Below are positions 1 through 8,035 of a stretch of 37,087 bases of DNA, in pieces. This DNA comes from Betaproteobacteria bacterium RIFCSPLOWO2_02_FULL_63_19 (GTDB taxonomy: Bacteria; Pseudomonadota; Gammaproteobacteria; Burkholderiales; SG8-39): assembly GCA_001770415.1 (NCBI GenBank), contig MEQX01000108.1:2726-39812 (forward strand), in the 5' to 3' direction. Positions within the stretch are counted from its first letter, which is position 1. Every line of letters begins with the position of its first letter. The notes beneath the pieces are model-generated. The model saw only the letters and a list, made by a program, of their open reading frames with translations, made no database searches and was not told the DNA's origin. The position numbers were made by a program, and so were the translations under genes.

Positions 1-314
1 GGAATGCCTTTGGGATTCAGAAAGAACTGGTAGAGCACGATGACGGACATGATCGGCGCGAGCAGGGCCAGCCCGAAGGCCGGGGCCAGGTTGGTGAAAA
101 GGCAGAACACCGCGACCAGGTCAACGGTCTTCATGAACGGCCAGAAGAACCCGGTCGATTTCAGCGCCTGTTCGAATTGCGCTCCGCGAGCGGACGTCGG
201 CGGGTTGACCAGATTCTTGCCGGTAAAGACGAACCAGTAGCCGTCGATCACGCCCACCAGGAAAAGGAGCCCCAACACGATGCGCGGGATGGTTTCCAGC
301 AACAGTTCCTGCAT
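1..314 (-). CDS. DoxX-like membrane protein (3' end outside window)
   Basis: The reading frame starts at 314 and runs off the left edge of the window, so only about 104 N-terminal residues are visible. Just upstream of the ATG is an AGGAGG Shine-Dalgarno sequence, a strong start signal. The protein begins MQELLLETIPRIVLGLLF and has an N-terminal hydrophobic segment (about residues 8-30), a short polar loop with FTGKN and NPPTSA, and a second hydrophobic block ending FLNPKG. This arrangement resembles small DoxX-like integral membrane proteins, whose function is mostly unknown. It is the last visible gene of a minus-strand group with the membrane protein at 437-1015 and the CZB protein at 1131-1523. 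The family call rests on general pattern and is moderate; that it is a real gene is much surer. Confidence 0.7.
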   Translation of the reverse strand, partial: MQELLLETIPRIVLGLLFLVGVIDGYWFVFTGKNLVNPPTSARGAQFEQALKSTGFFWPFMKTVDLVAVFCLFTNLAPAFGLALLAPIMSVIVLYQFFLNPKGI

Positions 315-436
315 GGCGATTCCTCCTAATGCGTCCGTAATCGTGCCTGCAGCGCCGCAAGCGAGAAACGTCCGACGGCCCTATTCTACCGGTCGTCAGC
401 CGGCCGCCAGGCGGCTACCGATTTGCGGAACAGGCC

Positions 437-1015
437 CTAGAAGCGCAAGTTCGCCATCACGAAGATGATCGCGAGCTGGAGCAGTCCCTGGATCCCCGCC
501 AGTCTGGCGTTCTGCATACCCAGCTTGGCGATCCTGTCGATATCGGGAGTCGGCGAAACGAGTTGCTTGAAGATGCGGATCTCGTTCGGAAGCAGCACGC
601 CGAATCCCTGGGCGACCAGGATCGCGGTGATGATTAGGGCAGCGACGATCCAGGGGTCGTCGAGGCTCAACCTGCCCGTTTGCTGCGCCAGGTGGACCCC
701 CGCCATGATGGTGGCGCCGGCGAGCATGGGCATCAGAAACGTCATCTTCGGTATCAGGCGTTTGAAGACCTCGGCCCGCTGCCGCGGCTCCATCGCGCCC
801 AGGATAGGCCCGAGGGCAAACCCCATGAACAGATCGATCCCAGTCCATAGCGCTCCCGTCATGACGTGGACGTAGTTGAGCAGCGCGAGCGAGCCGAGCG
901 CCATGGCAATCGCGAGCGCGGCATTGGGCAGCACGATGGAAAGGGCGATGAAAACCGGGTTGCCCAACTGAGCGATGATTGAAAATGTGCTCTGCCGCCG
1001 TGCGCGGACTTCCAT
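437..1015 (-). CDS. Multi-pass membrane protein, CopD/DUF2269-like
   Basis: A 192-residue, strongly hydrophobic protein with about four or five membrane segments. I start it at 1015 (MEVRARRQ), where an AAGGGA-type ribosome site precedes the ATG; an ATG further upstream in the same frame would add an unlikely proline- and glycine-rich leader. The segment HVMTGALWTGIDLFMGF, then GPILGAM, a basic loop and PKMTFLMPMLAGATIMAG, resembles CopD/DUF2269-type membrane proteins, in which an early His lies in a helix before W-x-G. I cannot name a substrate. The gene lies between the CZB protein gene and the DoxX-like gene on the same strand and may share a transcript with them, although 115 bases separate it from the CZB gene. 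Confidence 0.7.
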   Translation of the reverse strand: MEVRARRQSTFSIIAQLGNPVFIALSIVLPNAALAIAMALGSLALLNYVHVMTGALWTGIDLFMGFALGPILGAMEPRQRAEVFKRLIPKMTFLMPMLAGATIMAGVHLAQQTGRLSLDDPWIVAALIITAILVAQGFGVLLPNEIRIFKQLVSPTPDIDRIAKLGMQNARLAGIQGLLQLAIIFVMANLRF

Positions 1016-1130
1016 GTTCGTTCCCTTTGTGAGAGCCCGTTTCTCCGGTACGCCGACTGCGCTCGCCATCGTGGTGCACGAAGGGCCCGTGTTCCGCCCT
1101 CCGACCGGCCCGATCGGAATCGGCCCCAAA

Positions 1131-1523
1131 TTACACGCTCAGCTTGGCGATCAGGGAAATGATTCCGGGGGACGTGACCGCCTCCTGCCTCAATTGCAGT
1201 ATGGAATCGGCGAGCGCGCTCGAGGTTTTCGAAAACGGAGTGTTCGACGCCAACATGCCGTTGGCATCGACAAAATTCCTTACGTTGATCGCTTCGGCGA
1301 TTTTCCCGGCTTCGACATGGAACAGCCTGTGGGTTTCCACGCAATGGGCATGAATCGGCAATTCGCCGAACAGCCTCTTGCCCTCGCCATAGAGCCATTG
1401 CCCGAATTCGCAGCGGTTGTCGGCGGAAATGGTTACCACGTCAAGAGTTGCGCTGCCGGCGATCGCGTTGCGCAAGGCGGTCTTCCATTCTTCGTGCGTT
1501 GCAATGGCGTTGCCCAGATGCAT
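1131..1523 (-). CDS. Stand-alone CZB (chemoreceptor zinc-binding) domain protein
   Basis: A 130-residue soluble protein made almost entirely of one CZB domain. With the ATG at 1523 as start (an in-frame TTG at 1532 is the alternative), the expected three-His one-Cys zinc set is visible: His10 in THEEW, Cys38 in CEFGQWLYGEG, and His65 and His69 in THRLFHVEAGKI. In known CZB proteins this site binds zinc and can sense hypochlorous acid through the Cys; the domain is usually attached to a chemoreceptor or a diguanylate cyclase such as DgcZ. Here there is no output domain and no chemotaxis gene nearby. Its neighbours on the same strand are two membrane proteins. The domain call is firm; the role is unknown. 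Confidence 0.85.
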   Translation of the reverse strand: MHLGNAIATHEEWKTALRNAIAGSATLDVVTISADNRCEFGQWLYGEGKRLFGELPIHAHCVETHRLFHVEAGKIAEAINVRNFVDANGMLASNTPFSKTSSALADSILQLRQEAVTSPGIISLIAKLSV

Positions 1524-1783
1524 GATTTCCAATAATGTGGAGATTCACGTGGTTTGCGCCTATACAGGGAGGACCTGGCGCGTGGTTCCAACGGAAGTCT
1601 AACTGCGCGGCCGACTTTGCGTAAAGGTCGGACAATTTCGGCACGTCTCGCGGCGAAGGCCGTGCGACAACCGGTCCGTCGCATTGAACCGGTCGGACTG
1701 CCGCGATGCAATGCAGTCGAGTATGATCTGCGGGGGCGAGCGGCCGTCGCATCGTTCGCGTTGGATTTCAGGGAGATCGGAAC

Positions 1784-2782
1784 ATGGGAGATACGCTCAA
1801 GAAGGTCAGACTCGCGGCGGTTCAGGCCGCGTCGGTGATTCTCGATCGCGACGCCACCGTCGACAAGGCTTGCAGAATGATTCGCGAGGCAGGTGCCAAC
1901 GGCGCGGCGCTCATCGGTTTTCCGGAGGGGTTCATACCGGCGCACCCGTCCTGGTACACGGTGTGCCCCGCCACCGGCAAGACCAGCCTCGGGCTGGCCA
2001 AACGCCTGTTCCAGAATGCAGTGGTGATCCCGAGTGACGCTACCGAGCGTCTTGGCGCCGCGTGTCGCGATGCCCGCATTACGGCGGTGATAGGGGTCTG
2101 CGAAAAACGGCCCGACACGACCGGCACCATGTTCAACACGCAGTTGTACATCGGTCCGGACGGGCGCGTTCTCGGCAAACACCAGAAGCTGGTTGCGACG
2201 GTGGGCGAGCGGCTTGTGCATACCGGGGGATGGGGTGACACGCTGAAAGCCTACAACGCGCCTTTCGGCGCAGTGAGTGGGCTCATTTGCGGCGAAAATT
2301 CCAATCCGCTCGCCGCCTACGTAATGATGACCATGCATCCCGTGGTCCATGTTGCCGCCTGGCCGGCTTTCTTTACTCCGGCGCAAGTGATGGCCGAGTC
2401 GATCGTGGCGGTCACGCGCGGGCTGGCCATTTCGATGGGCTGTTTCATCGTGAATGCAACCGGCGTCCTCGACGATGCGACGATCGCCGCGTACGACCCG
2501 GCACCCGAGGAGCGCGCGTTTCTCGAAAGGATCAAGGGACGGGGTCATGCATCGGTGATCGCGCCGAGCGGTCAGGTCGTGGCGGGTCCGCTGGACGGCG
2601 GCGAGGGGATACTTTACGCCGACGTGGACCTGAACGACGTGCTCATACCCAAGCTGATGCACGATTACACGGGGCATTACAACCGACTCGACATCTTTTC
2701 GCTGCAGGTCAACACTACGGCACCGTCCGCGGTGGCGTACGTTGATGCCAGCGCGGCGGGCGCCGGCACGCCTGTCAGCTGA
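1784..2782 (+). CDS. Nitrilase-family carbon-nitrogen hydrolase
   Basis: A 332-residue member of the nitrilase superfamily, branch 1 (true nitrilases), which hydrolyse organic nitriles to carboxylic acid and ammonia. The catalytic set is intact: Glu48 in GFPEGFIP, Lys135 in GKHQKL and Cys169 in LICGENSNP, with a further Glu142 in the usual place. Length and the HPSWYTV region fit nitrilases rather than amidases or beta-ureidopropionases. The start at 1784 follows a GGGAG-type ribosome site. It stands alone on the plus strand, divergent from the CZB group; no aldoxime dehydratase or nitrile hydratase gene is near. The acid it would release could feed the carboxylate and aromatic pathways further right, but that is inference. 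Substrate cannot be read from sequence. Confidence 0.9.
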   Translation: MGDTLKKVRLAAVQAASVILDRDATVDKACRMIREAGANGAALIGFPEGFIPAHPSWYTVCPATGKTSLGLAKRLFQNAVVIPSDATERLGAACRDARITAVIGVCEKRPDTTGTMFNTQLYIGPDGRVLGKHQKLVATVGERLVHTGGWGDTLKAYNAPFGAVSGLICGENSNPLAAYVMMTMHPVVHVAAWPAFFTPAQVMAESIVAVTRGLAISMGCFIVNATGVLDDATIAAYDPAPEERAFLERIKGRGHASVIAPSGQVVAGPLDGGEGILYADVDLNDVLIPKLMHDYTGHYNRLDIFSLQVNTTAPSAVAYVDASAAGAGTPVS

Positions 2783-3127
2783 AGGGCAATTTTCTGCGAA
2801 ACGGCGGAGCGACAAGCCCGCTTGCGGTTGGCTCTGTCAGTCGCTCTGTTGCCGCAGGCAGGAGCGCTTCTGCGTTTCGCCTGCGCCCAGGCGTTCAGTG
2901 CGGTCGTCGGAGGCCGGGGTCGCGGCCGACTGGCACGCGAGCTATCTGAAATTGTCCTTACGCCGGCTGTAGGGATCTCCTGACAGACTGGTTTCGCGAA
3001 GTGGCGTATAAACGGGGTCGGTTCCTGTCTGTTCGTTGAAAAGACGAGTGGACCGGATATGGTTCGAAGACCAGCTCGGCGACACCGCTGATTGTGCCGG
3101 GCACTTGCATGGGCGGGAGCCGTGGTC
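2783..3127 (+). other. Gap without a recognisable gene
   Basis: These 345 bases lie between the nitrilase and the small cysteine-rich reading frame. Open frames on both strands here are arginine-, alanine- and proline-rich and look like no known protein. I see no hairpin with a T-run that would serve as a terminator and no convincing promoter. The stretch may hold the nitrilase terminator region and the leader of the next gene. Confidence 0.5.
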
Positions 3128-3442
3128 ATGGGCATGGGAATTTCAACCTCAGGGAATAGAGGTCATCCGTTGTCGAACGTGCCGAATCTGGAAATACCCA
3201 GCAGCGTAAGAGAGAAGGCGACCAAATGCCGCTGTGATCTCAGCTGCAATACAAGGGATCTCTGTGGCTCACATGAGCCGTGCCAAGTGATACAGACGAT
3301 CAGCGATGAAGTGGCCTGGATTGCTGCACCTCCAACGGAAGATTGTCCGTATTACACATCGTTCGGAGCGGGTCACATTTGCGGGTGTCCCGTTCGCGTT
3401 TATCTCCACGCTCGTCGGCGTTCCTCCACCGCAGATCGGTAG
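3128..3442 (+). CDS. Probable small cysteine-rich (metal-binding?) protein
   Basis: A 104-residue reading frame with a non-random cysteine pattern: KCRCDLSC, then DLCGSHEPC, then DCPYYTSFGAGHICGCPVR. Eight cysteines in a CxC-x3-C-x5-C-x5-C ... CPY-x2-SFG-x-G-x-IC-x-CPVR array suggest metal binding or disulfides. From memory, short uncharacterised bacterial proteins with a C-terminal CPY..FG.G..C.CP motif exist, but I cannot check this. I put the start at the ATG at 3128, which follows GGGAG; a TTG at about 3170 after AGAGG is also possible and would remove a leader with no conserved look. It lies alone between the nitrilase and the deazaflavin-type oxidoreductase. The C-terminal basic tail (HARRRSS) looks less constrained. 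Real gene probable, not certain. Confidence 0.55.
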   Translation: MGMGISTSGNRGHPLSNVPNLEIPSSVREKATKCRCDLSCNTRDLCGSHEPCQVIQTISDEVAWIAAPPTEDCPYYTSFGAGHICGCPVRVYLHARRRSSTADR

Positions 3443-3712
3443 CGCGCGTCCGCCTTGCGCTTGCCGTCTCTGTGAGAACGGCGGCCGGCCGTCGCGAACC
3501 CGAAATACCTTCTGCAGGAACTAACCAACCGAGCCCTGAGCGACCATTGTATCGACCGGCCGACAGGCAGAGCAATCTGGCGGAGATGCAGGAGCGGCGG
3601 CCGGAAGTGCTGCAATCACGGCAGTACGTGCGGAATGTGCTAATTTCTTACCTGTCGCCCGTACCGACGTGGCCGAATGGAGCGACTCGGTGGCAAACTC
3701 AGGGGGCAGGCT

Positions 3713-4123
3713 ATGGCAACGAGCATTCAAAATCAACAGGTGATCGAGGAGTTCCGCGCGAACGCGGGCAAAGTCGGTGGCAATTACGAGGGGCGCCCGT
3801 TGCTGCTGCTTACGACGACCGGCAGGAAGACGGGGACGAAGCACACCACGCCCGTCATGTATCTCGCGCACCAGGATGGCTACTGTGTCTTTGCATCGAA
3901 GGGCGGCGCCCCGGTGCATCCGGCGTGGTATCTGAATTTGGTTGCCAACCCGCGCGTGCTCGTGGAGGTGGGAACCGAGCGATTCGAGGCGCAGGCAACG
4001 GTCGTGGGTCCGGACGAGCGCGATACGCTCTACGAAAAACAATCGTCGCTCTTTAGCCAGTTCGCGGATTACCAGCGCAAGACGACGCGCAAGATTCCGG
4101 TCGTCCTGCTGACGAGGGTATGA
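3713..4123 (+). CDS. Deazaflavin-dependent nitroreductase (DDN) family protein
   Basis: A 136-residue split-beta-barrel protein of the nitroreductase family related to mycobacterial Ddn. Family features are GRPLLLLTTTGRKTG near residue 30, then TTPVMYL, an HPAWYLNLVANPRV segment typical of the flavin/F420-binding face, and a closing IPVVLLTRV strand. Ddn and close relatives reduce quinones or nitro compounds with cofactor F420, but many distant relatives use FMN, heme or an unknown cofactor. I chose the ATG at 3713 because a GGGGGCAGG ribosome site lies just upstream; an ATG at 3677 would add 12 residues without family character. No F420 biosynthesis gene is in the window, so cofactor use is open. 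Confidence 0.85.
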   Translation: MATSIQNQQVIEEFRANAGKVGGNYEGRPLLLLTTTGRKTGTKHTTPVMYLAHQDGYCVFASKGGAPVHPAWYLNLVANPRVLVEVGTERFEAQATVVGPDERDTLYEKQSSLFSQFADYQRKTTRKIPVVLLTRV

Positions 4124-4210
4124 GCGAAGCAAGATCCGTTCGCAGTCTGCTGATCGGAGGAAGATCGGTGCGGCCGACTACGATGTAAGGGATAGCCATC
4201 TCGACACCGC

Positions 4211-4690
4211 ATGTCCAGCATCGTCCTTGGAATATTAGTCGCGGTTCTTGCCTGGCTGTTCATGCGCGTAAGACGCGTGCGCGCGCTTCAGCGGCAACGG
4301 CCACGAAATCCAGCCCCGCCGGACAACCCTGGAACAATGCCAAGAATCGGCATCCAGGGTTCCGTTACGAAGGACCAGCTCGGGCGGCTCAAGGAATTTC
4401 ACTTCGAGCCTTCGCGCCACTGGAGCAAAGAGGAAGCCGATCTGATCCTCGATTCGGTCGTCTATCTGCGCGCTGCAGTCTTTCAGGCGACCGGGGGCAG
4501 GGATGCCCCCGAAGAATTTCAGAACGAGGTCCTGGCATTTATCCTGACCGACGAGAGCCTGCGCGGTTACATCATCAGCTGGGGCCAGAACCGGCGCAAT
4601 AAACGCGATTCCGACGAACCGGGTGAACTTGTCCGAAACGAGCATTTCGAGCGCGTTGCTGCGTTTATAACCAGCAAGTCGCGAAGCTGA
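4211..4690 (+). CDS. Hypothetical protein with one N-terminal membrane helix
   Basis: A 159-residue protein I do not recognise. Residues 1-18 (MSSIVLGILVAVLAWLFM) form a single membrane helix followed by an arginine-rich stretch (RVRRVRALQRQRPR), which by the positive-inside rule puts the C-terminal part in the cytoplasm. A proline-rich linker leads to a soluble domain of about 110 residues, rich in acidic and aromatic residues and probably helical (for example WSKEEADLILDSVVYLRAAV). The start lacks a clear ribosome site. It is in the same direction as the DDN-family gene 87 bases upstream and converges on the TTT transporter operon. A frame of similar length on the opposite strand is judged a shadow because it lacks the sensible helix-plus-domain layout. 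Confidence 0.65.
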   Translation: MSSIVLGILVAVLAWLFMRVRRVRALQRQRPRNPAPPDNPGTMPRIGIQGSVTKDQLGRLKEFHFEPSRHWSKEEADLILDSVVYLRAAVFQATGGRDAPEEFQNEVLAFILTDESLRGYIISWGQNRRNKRDSDEPGELVRNEHFERVAAFITSKSRS

Positions 4691-4736
4691 AACAAGAAGG
4701 AATACGAGCAAGGGCCGGAATGGGAATCCCGTAAAC

Positions 4737-4767
4737 GAAAACGCCCCGGAAAGAAATTTCCGGGGCG
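4737..4767 (-). terminator. Rho-independent terminator of the TTT operon
   Basis: A perfect 11-bp stem (4742-4752 with 4757-4767) closes a 4-base loop and is GC-rich at its base. Read on the minus strand it is followed by TTTTCGTTT, a usable T-run, just past the stop of the tctC-like gene at 4790. It may also slow plus-strand transcripts from 4211-4690, but there the T-run is missing. Confidence 0.85.
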
Positions 4768-4789
4768 CCGATAAGGTTGAGGCGGGATA

Positions 4790-5743
4790 CTATTTCTTCA
4801 AAATCGCGCGGTACTTTGCGATGTTCGGATACGCGTTGTCCACGGCCTTGGCGAATTCCTGGGCACCAACGTCTATTAGCACCATCTTGCGCTTCTTCGC
4901 GATGTCGATGAAGCCCTGTTCCTTGCTCGCCTTCCGGAAAGCGTCTTCCAGAACCTTGATGATCTCGGCAGGCGTGTTGGGCGGTGCTTCGACGCCGCGC
5001 AGCGTCGGGACGAAATTCATCTTGTAGCCGAATTCCTTCGGCACCGAAACGTCGGGAAGGTTCGGATCGCGATTTTCACTGAACAGGAGCAGCGGACGCA
5101 ATTTTCCAGCCCGGATCAACGGGACTGCGGACGTGGCCAAGCTCATGGTGAAATCGAGGTGCTTGCCAGCCAGAGCGGCGACGCTGCCCGACGAACCCGG
5201 GTAGGGTACCCAGTTGACTTTGTCGATGTTCAGTGCCTCAAGCGCGATCAGTCCCATAAGATGGGTGGTGCTGCCTCTGCCGGAAAGCCCTCCTGAGAGC
5301 GGCTTTGCCTTGGCGGCCTTCAGGAATTCTGGGAAGGTCTTCCAGGGCGATTCCGCGTTGACGATCAGTATCTGGCTCGATTCGGACCAGGCAAAGATCG
5401 GCGTGAAGTCCTTGGTCTTGAATCCCGTCTTGCCCTGGTGTTCAATGATTATGCTCTTGGGAAATGTATAGGTGATCAGCGTGTAGCCATCCGGCGCGGC
5501 GCCTTGGAACTTCTCGAATGCGATCTTGCCGCCGGCACCACCCTGATTTTCGATGGTGATCTGGGTCTTCAGGTATTTTTCCACGAACGGTGCGATGGCT
5601 CGGGCCTCGGTGTCTTCCCCTCCACCCGGGCCGGCTGTCACAATCAGTTTGATCGGTTTGCTCGGATAGTCCGCACCGAAGACCGGCATCGTGATCATGG
5701 TCGCGGCCGCCACGGCCGCGCATAGTTTCAACGTCTTCATCAT
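4790..5743 (-). CDS. TctC/Bug-family tripartite transporter substrate-binding protein
   Basis: A 317-residue periplasmic solute receptor of the Bug family, large in Burkholderiales. A signal peptide covers about residues 1-23 (cleavage near VFGA-DYPSK). Family marks are YPSKPIKLIV, TAGPGGGEDTEAR, the GAGGKIAFEKF region, PDGYTL, and the GLSGRGSTTHLMG loop that shapes the binding site. Such receptors deliver carboxylates (tricarboxylates, aromatic acids such as terephthalate, and others) to the TctA-TctB permease. The start at 5743 sits 7 bases after AGGAG. It is the last gene of the operon, 13 bases after the TctA stop, and a strong terminator follows. An ATG one codon later is an equal alternative. 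Ligand cannot be told from sequence; aromatic or carboxylic acid is the reasonable guess here. Confidence 0.93.
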   Translation of the reverse strand: MMKTLKLCAAVAAATMITMPVFGADYPSKPIKLIVTAGPGGGEDTEARAIAPFVEKYLKTQITIENQGGAGGKIAFEKFQGAAPDGYTLITYTFPKSIIIEHQGKTGFKTKDFTPIFAWSESSQILIVNAESPWKTFPEFLKAAKAKPLSGGLSGRGSTTHLMGLIALEALNIDKVNWVPYPGSSGSVAALAGKHLDFTMSLATSAVPLIRAGKLRPLLLFSENRDPNLPDVSVPKEFGYKMNFVPTLRGVEAPPNTPAEIIKVLEDAFRKASKEQGFIDIAKKRKMVLIDVGAQEFAKAVDNAYPNIAKYRAILKK

Positions 5744-5756
5744 TGATTTTCTCCTT

Positions 5757-7250
5757 TCATTTTTCGCCCTGCGTTAGAGTCTTCCAAAATGGCCCCAGAT
5801 ACGGCCCTACCAAAGACAGAATCGTCAGCAAGATAAGAATCTTGCAGATAAACGAAGAATAGAACACCGAATAGGACCCGCCGGAGATGAGCAGCGCGCG
5901 ATGATAGTTCGTTTCCACCATTTCTCCCAGCACAAGCCCCAGCAGCAGCGGTATTGGCGTGAAGCCCCGCTTAAGCATAACGTATCCCAGCGCGCCAAAA
6001 GCGAGACTGATCATCACATCAGCCATCACGTTGCGAATGGCAAAGCTCCCCAGCAGGCTCACAACGAGTATCAGTGGCACGATGATGTTGTTGGGCAGCA
6101 GCGTTACCACGGCAAGATGACGCGCGGCCGTTATACCGACAATAAACACGAAAGCCGACGCCAGAAACAGCGCGACGAACAGGCTGTAGATGACCTGTGA
6201 CTGTTCCGAAAACACGAGCGGCCCGGGAACGATACCGAAAATAATCATGACTCCGAGAAACACAGCTGCACCTACGCTTCCTGGAATCCCGAGCGCGATG
6301 GTGCACACCAGGTCTCCCGGCATGCAAGCGTTGGTTGCAGTTTCGGACGCGACCACACCTGCGGGCGCGCCGTTGCCGAACTCCTCGGGATGCTTTGATA
6401 CCCGCTTCGCGTCGGCCCAGGCCAGAAGGCCTGCGGAACTTTGCCCAACCCCGGGGAGTATGCCGACGAAAAGTCCGACTGCCGAAGCTCGAATCATGAT
6501 CGCGGGATGCCGAAAATAAGTGATTACCCCTTCCAAGAATCCGCCCGAGAGTTTTGCGATACGCGATATGGACGCTGCGCTCTCAGCCAGTACAAGCGCC
6601 TGGGTCACGGCGAAAAGTCCCACCAGAGCCTGAATTAGCGGGATTCCGTCTTCAAGCGGCGCCCAGTCGAACGTGTAGCGCAGATTTCCCGCAATGACAT
6701 CGAAACCGACTGTGGACAGCAACAGGCCCAAGGCGGCAGCGATGAGGCCTTTGACGGTGGCCCCCTGGACCACGGCCGCAATGAGAGAAAGGGCAAGTAT
6801 GGCGGTGAGGAAATATTCCGCCGGGCCGAATTCCAGCGCAAATTCGGCCAAGAATGGAGCCGCATACATGAGGCAGATCATCCCTATCGTGCCCCCGACC
6901 AAAGCCGAGGTCGCGCTCAGCCCCAGCGCCACGCCTCCGCGCCCGTTCTGACACATCGGGTAGCCGTCAAGTATCGTCGCCGCGTTGGAGGCGTCGCCGG
7001 GCGTATTGACCAGAATGGCGGTAAGCGAGCCGCCGTAGTTGCTGGACTTGTACAGTGCACCCATGAAAATCAGCGCCGTTCCCGGATGCCACGACATTAC
7101 CAGCGGTATGGCCAGCGCCATACCCGCGGACGGCCCCAGGCCCGGCAGCACGCCGATGATGATCCCGTAGAGCGTTCCTCCGGCCAGAGCGGCAAGGTTT
7201 TGCCATTGCAGCACGAAAGCAATGGCTTCGACAATTACGTCCATGGACAT
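5757..7250 (-). CDS. tctA: TctA-family large membrane subunit of the TTT transporter
   Basis: A 497-residue polytopic membrane protein with about 11-12 helices, the usual size of TctA. The signature GGTLYGIIIGVLPGLGPSAGMALAIPL at residues 24-50 is the duplicated family motif, and its partner GLFVGILPGVGQSSAGLLAW occurs in the second half, as expected for the internal repeat. YKSSNYGGSLTAILVNTPGD is also typical. It forms the ion-coupled translocation pathway with TctB, fed by the TctC-like receptor encoded next. It lies between tctB (18-base gap upstream) and the receptor gene (13-base gap downstream). ATGs two codons apart are possible starts; AAGG precedes the first. Confidence 0.95.
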   Translation of the reverse strand: MSMDVIVEAIAFVLQWQNLAALAGGTLYGIIIGVLPGLGPSAGMALAIPLVMSWHPGTALIFMGALYKSSNYGGSLTAILVNTPGDASNAATILDGYPMCQNGRGGVALGLSATSALVGGTIGMICLMYAAPFLAEFALEFGPAEYFLTAILALSLIAAVVQGATVKGLIAAALGLLLSTVGFDVIAGNLRYTFDWAPLEDGIPLIQALVGLFAVTQALVLAESAASISRIAKLSGGFLEGVITYFRHPAIMIRASAVGLFVGILPGVGQSSAGLLAWADAKRVSKHPEEFGNGAPAGVVASETATNACMPGDLVCTIALGIPGSVGAAVFLGVMIIFGIVPGPLVFSEQSQVIYSLFVALFLASAFVFIVGITAARHLAVVTLLPNNIIVPLILVVSLLGSFAIRNVMADVMISLAFGALGYVMLKRGFTPIPLLLGLVLGEMVETNYHRALLISGGSYSVFYSSFICKILILLTILSLVGPYLGPFWKTLTQGEK

Positions 7251-7268
7251 TACCTTAGCGCCTCCGAT

Positions 7269-7757
7269 CTACCACAGGACTCCGTCCATCAGCGGAACTC
7301 CCATGATGCTGCCGAACACGAAATAGACCAACACCGTCAGCGCCGCGGCCACGATCGTGTTCTTTACCCAATGGTCCCTGTGCCCGAAAAGAAGCCCGAA
7401 GCCGAACAGGAGAAAAATCGTACTGAATAGGAATCCACCCAGGAACCCGATGCCCGTCGCACCGAGGATGATCGCCCACGCTTGATAAAAACGCCTACGC
7501 CGTGCTCGCTTCGTTTCGGCATCCATCACCCGCAGTTCGGTGTCGTCCACATCGCCGATTTCGCCTTCAAGGACTTGTTTGCGGATGAAATCGATGGCGA
7601 GGGCGATTAGCGTGAGGATCAGGCCAATCGATGACAGAAGCTGGGGAAACTGTCTCGAATCGAGCGGATAGGACATCGCGCCGATGTAAAAGCAGCTGAA
7701 AACAAAGAACAGGGCGAGCTTGAACAACACTTCGCCCGATTTCAGCTTTTCCTTCAT
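7269..7757 (-). CDS. tctB: TctB-family small membrane subunit of the TTT transporter
   Basis: A 162-residue protein with the four-helix layout of TctB: helix 1 around FKLALFFVFSCFYI, helix 2 around LLSSIGLILTLIALAI, a charged cytoplasmic loop with KRARRRR, then helix 3 (AWAIILGATGIGFLGGF) continuing through FLLFGFGLLFG, and helix 4 near AALTVLVYFVFG. The loop segment DSRQFPQLLS matches the family's S-x-xFP motif. It begins the operon tctB-tctA-tctC-like; a GGGGAAG-type ribosome site precedes the ATG at 7757. The upstream gap to the divergent flavin reductase (about 280 bases) should hold the operon promoter, but I cannot place it with confidence. Confidence 0.92.
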   Translation of the reverse strand: MKEKLKSGEVLFKLALFFVFSCFYIGAMSYPLDSRQFPQLLSSIGLILTLIALAIDFIRKQVLEGEIGDVDDTELRVMDAETKRARRRRFYQAWAIILGATGIGFLGGFLFSTIFLLFGFGLLFGHRDHWVKNTIVAAALTVLVYFVFGSIMGVPLMDGVLW

Positions 7758-8035
7758 CCTGTCTTCCCCAACCGGTTCCGCCCCAAGTCACCGTTCGACA
7801 TTGTTCACGCTGCGATTGCCCGGCACCGACTGCTTGATGAAATGCGCACAGGTGCGTCGGATAACCCAACGCGGATTGAATTGCATCAGCGATTGCGCTC
7901 CGCGGCCAGCGCCAAATCAGTCCGACGTGAACTCCGGACCGGATACCGCTGCGCGAGTGTGTAAGAATACTATATAAGGGCAGCAAGCGGTCTGGCGGGA
8001 TGAAATCGCAGTCCAATCGCAGGGGGAGAACCACG

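Noticed and set aside
1433..2815. Long open frame (460 codons) on the minus strand opposite the nitrilase
   Set aside because: Arg/His-rich with no family character, and the nitrilase on the other strand has a full catalytic set. Such frames are common opposite GC-rich genes.
2677..3135. Minus-strand frame of 152 codons overlapping the nitrilase end
   Set aside because: Arginine- and alanine-rich, unlike any known protein, and half of it lies antisense to nitrilase coding sequence.
7960..7985. TATA-like box upstream of the flavin reductase as a promoter
   Set aside because: A TATATA stretch exists near 7972, but no -35 box at proper spacing could be found.
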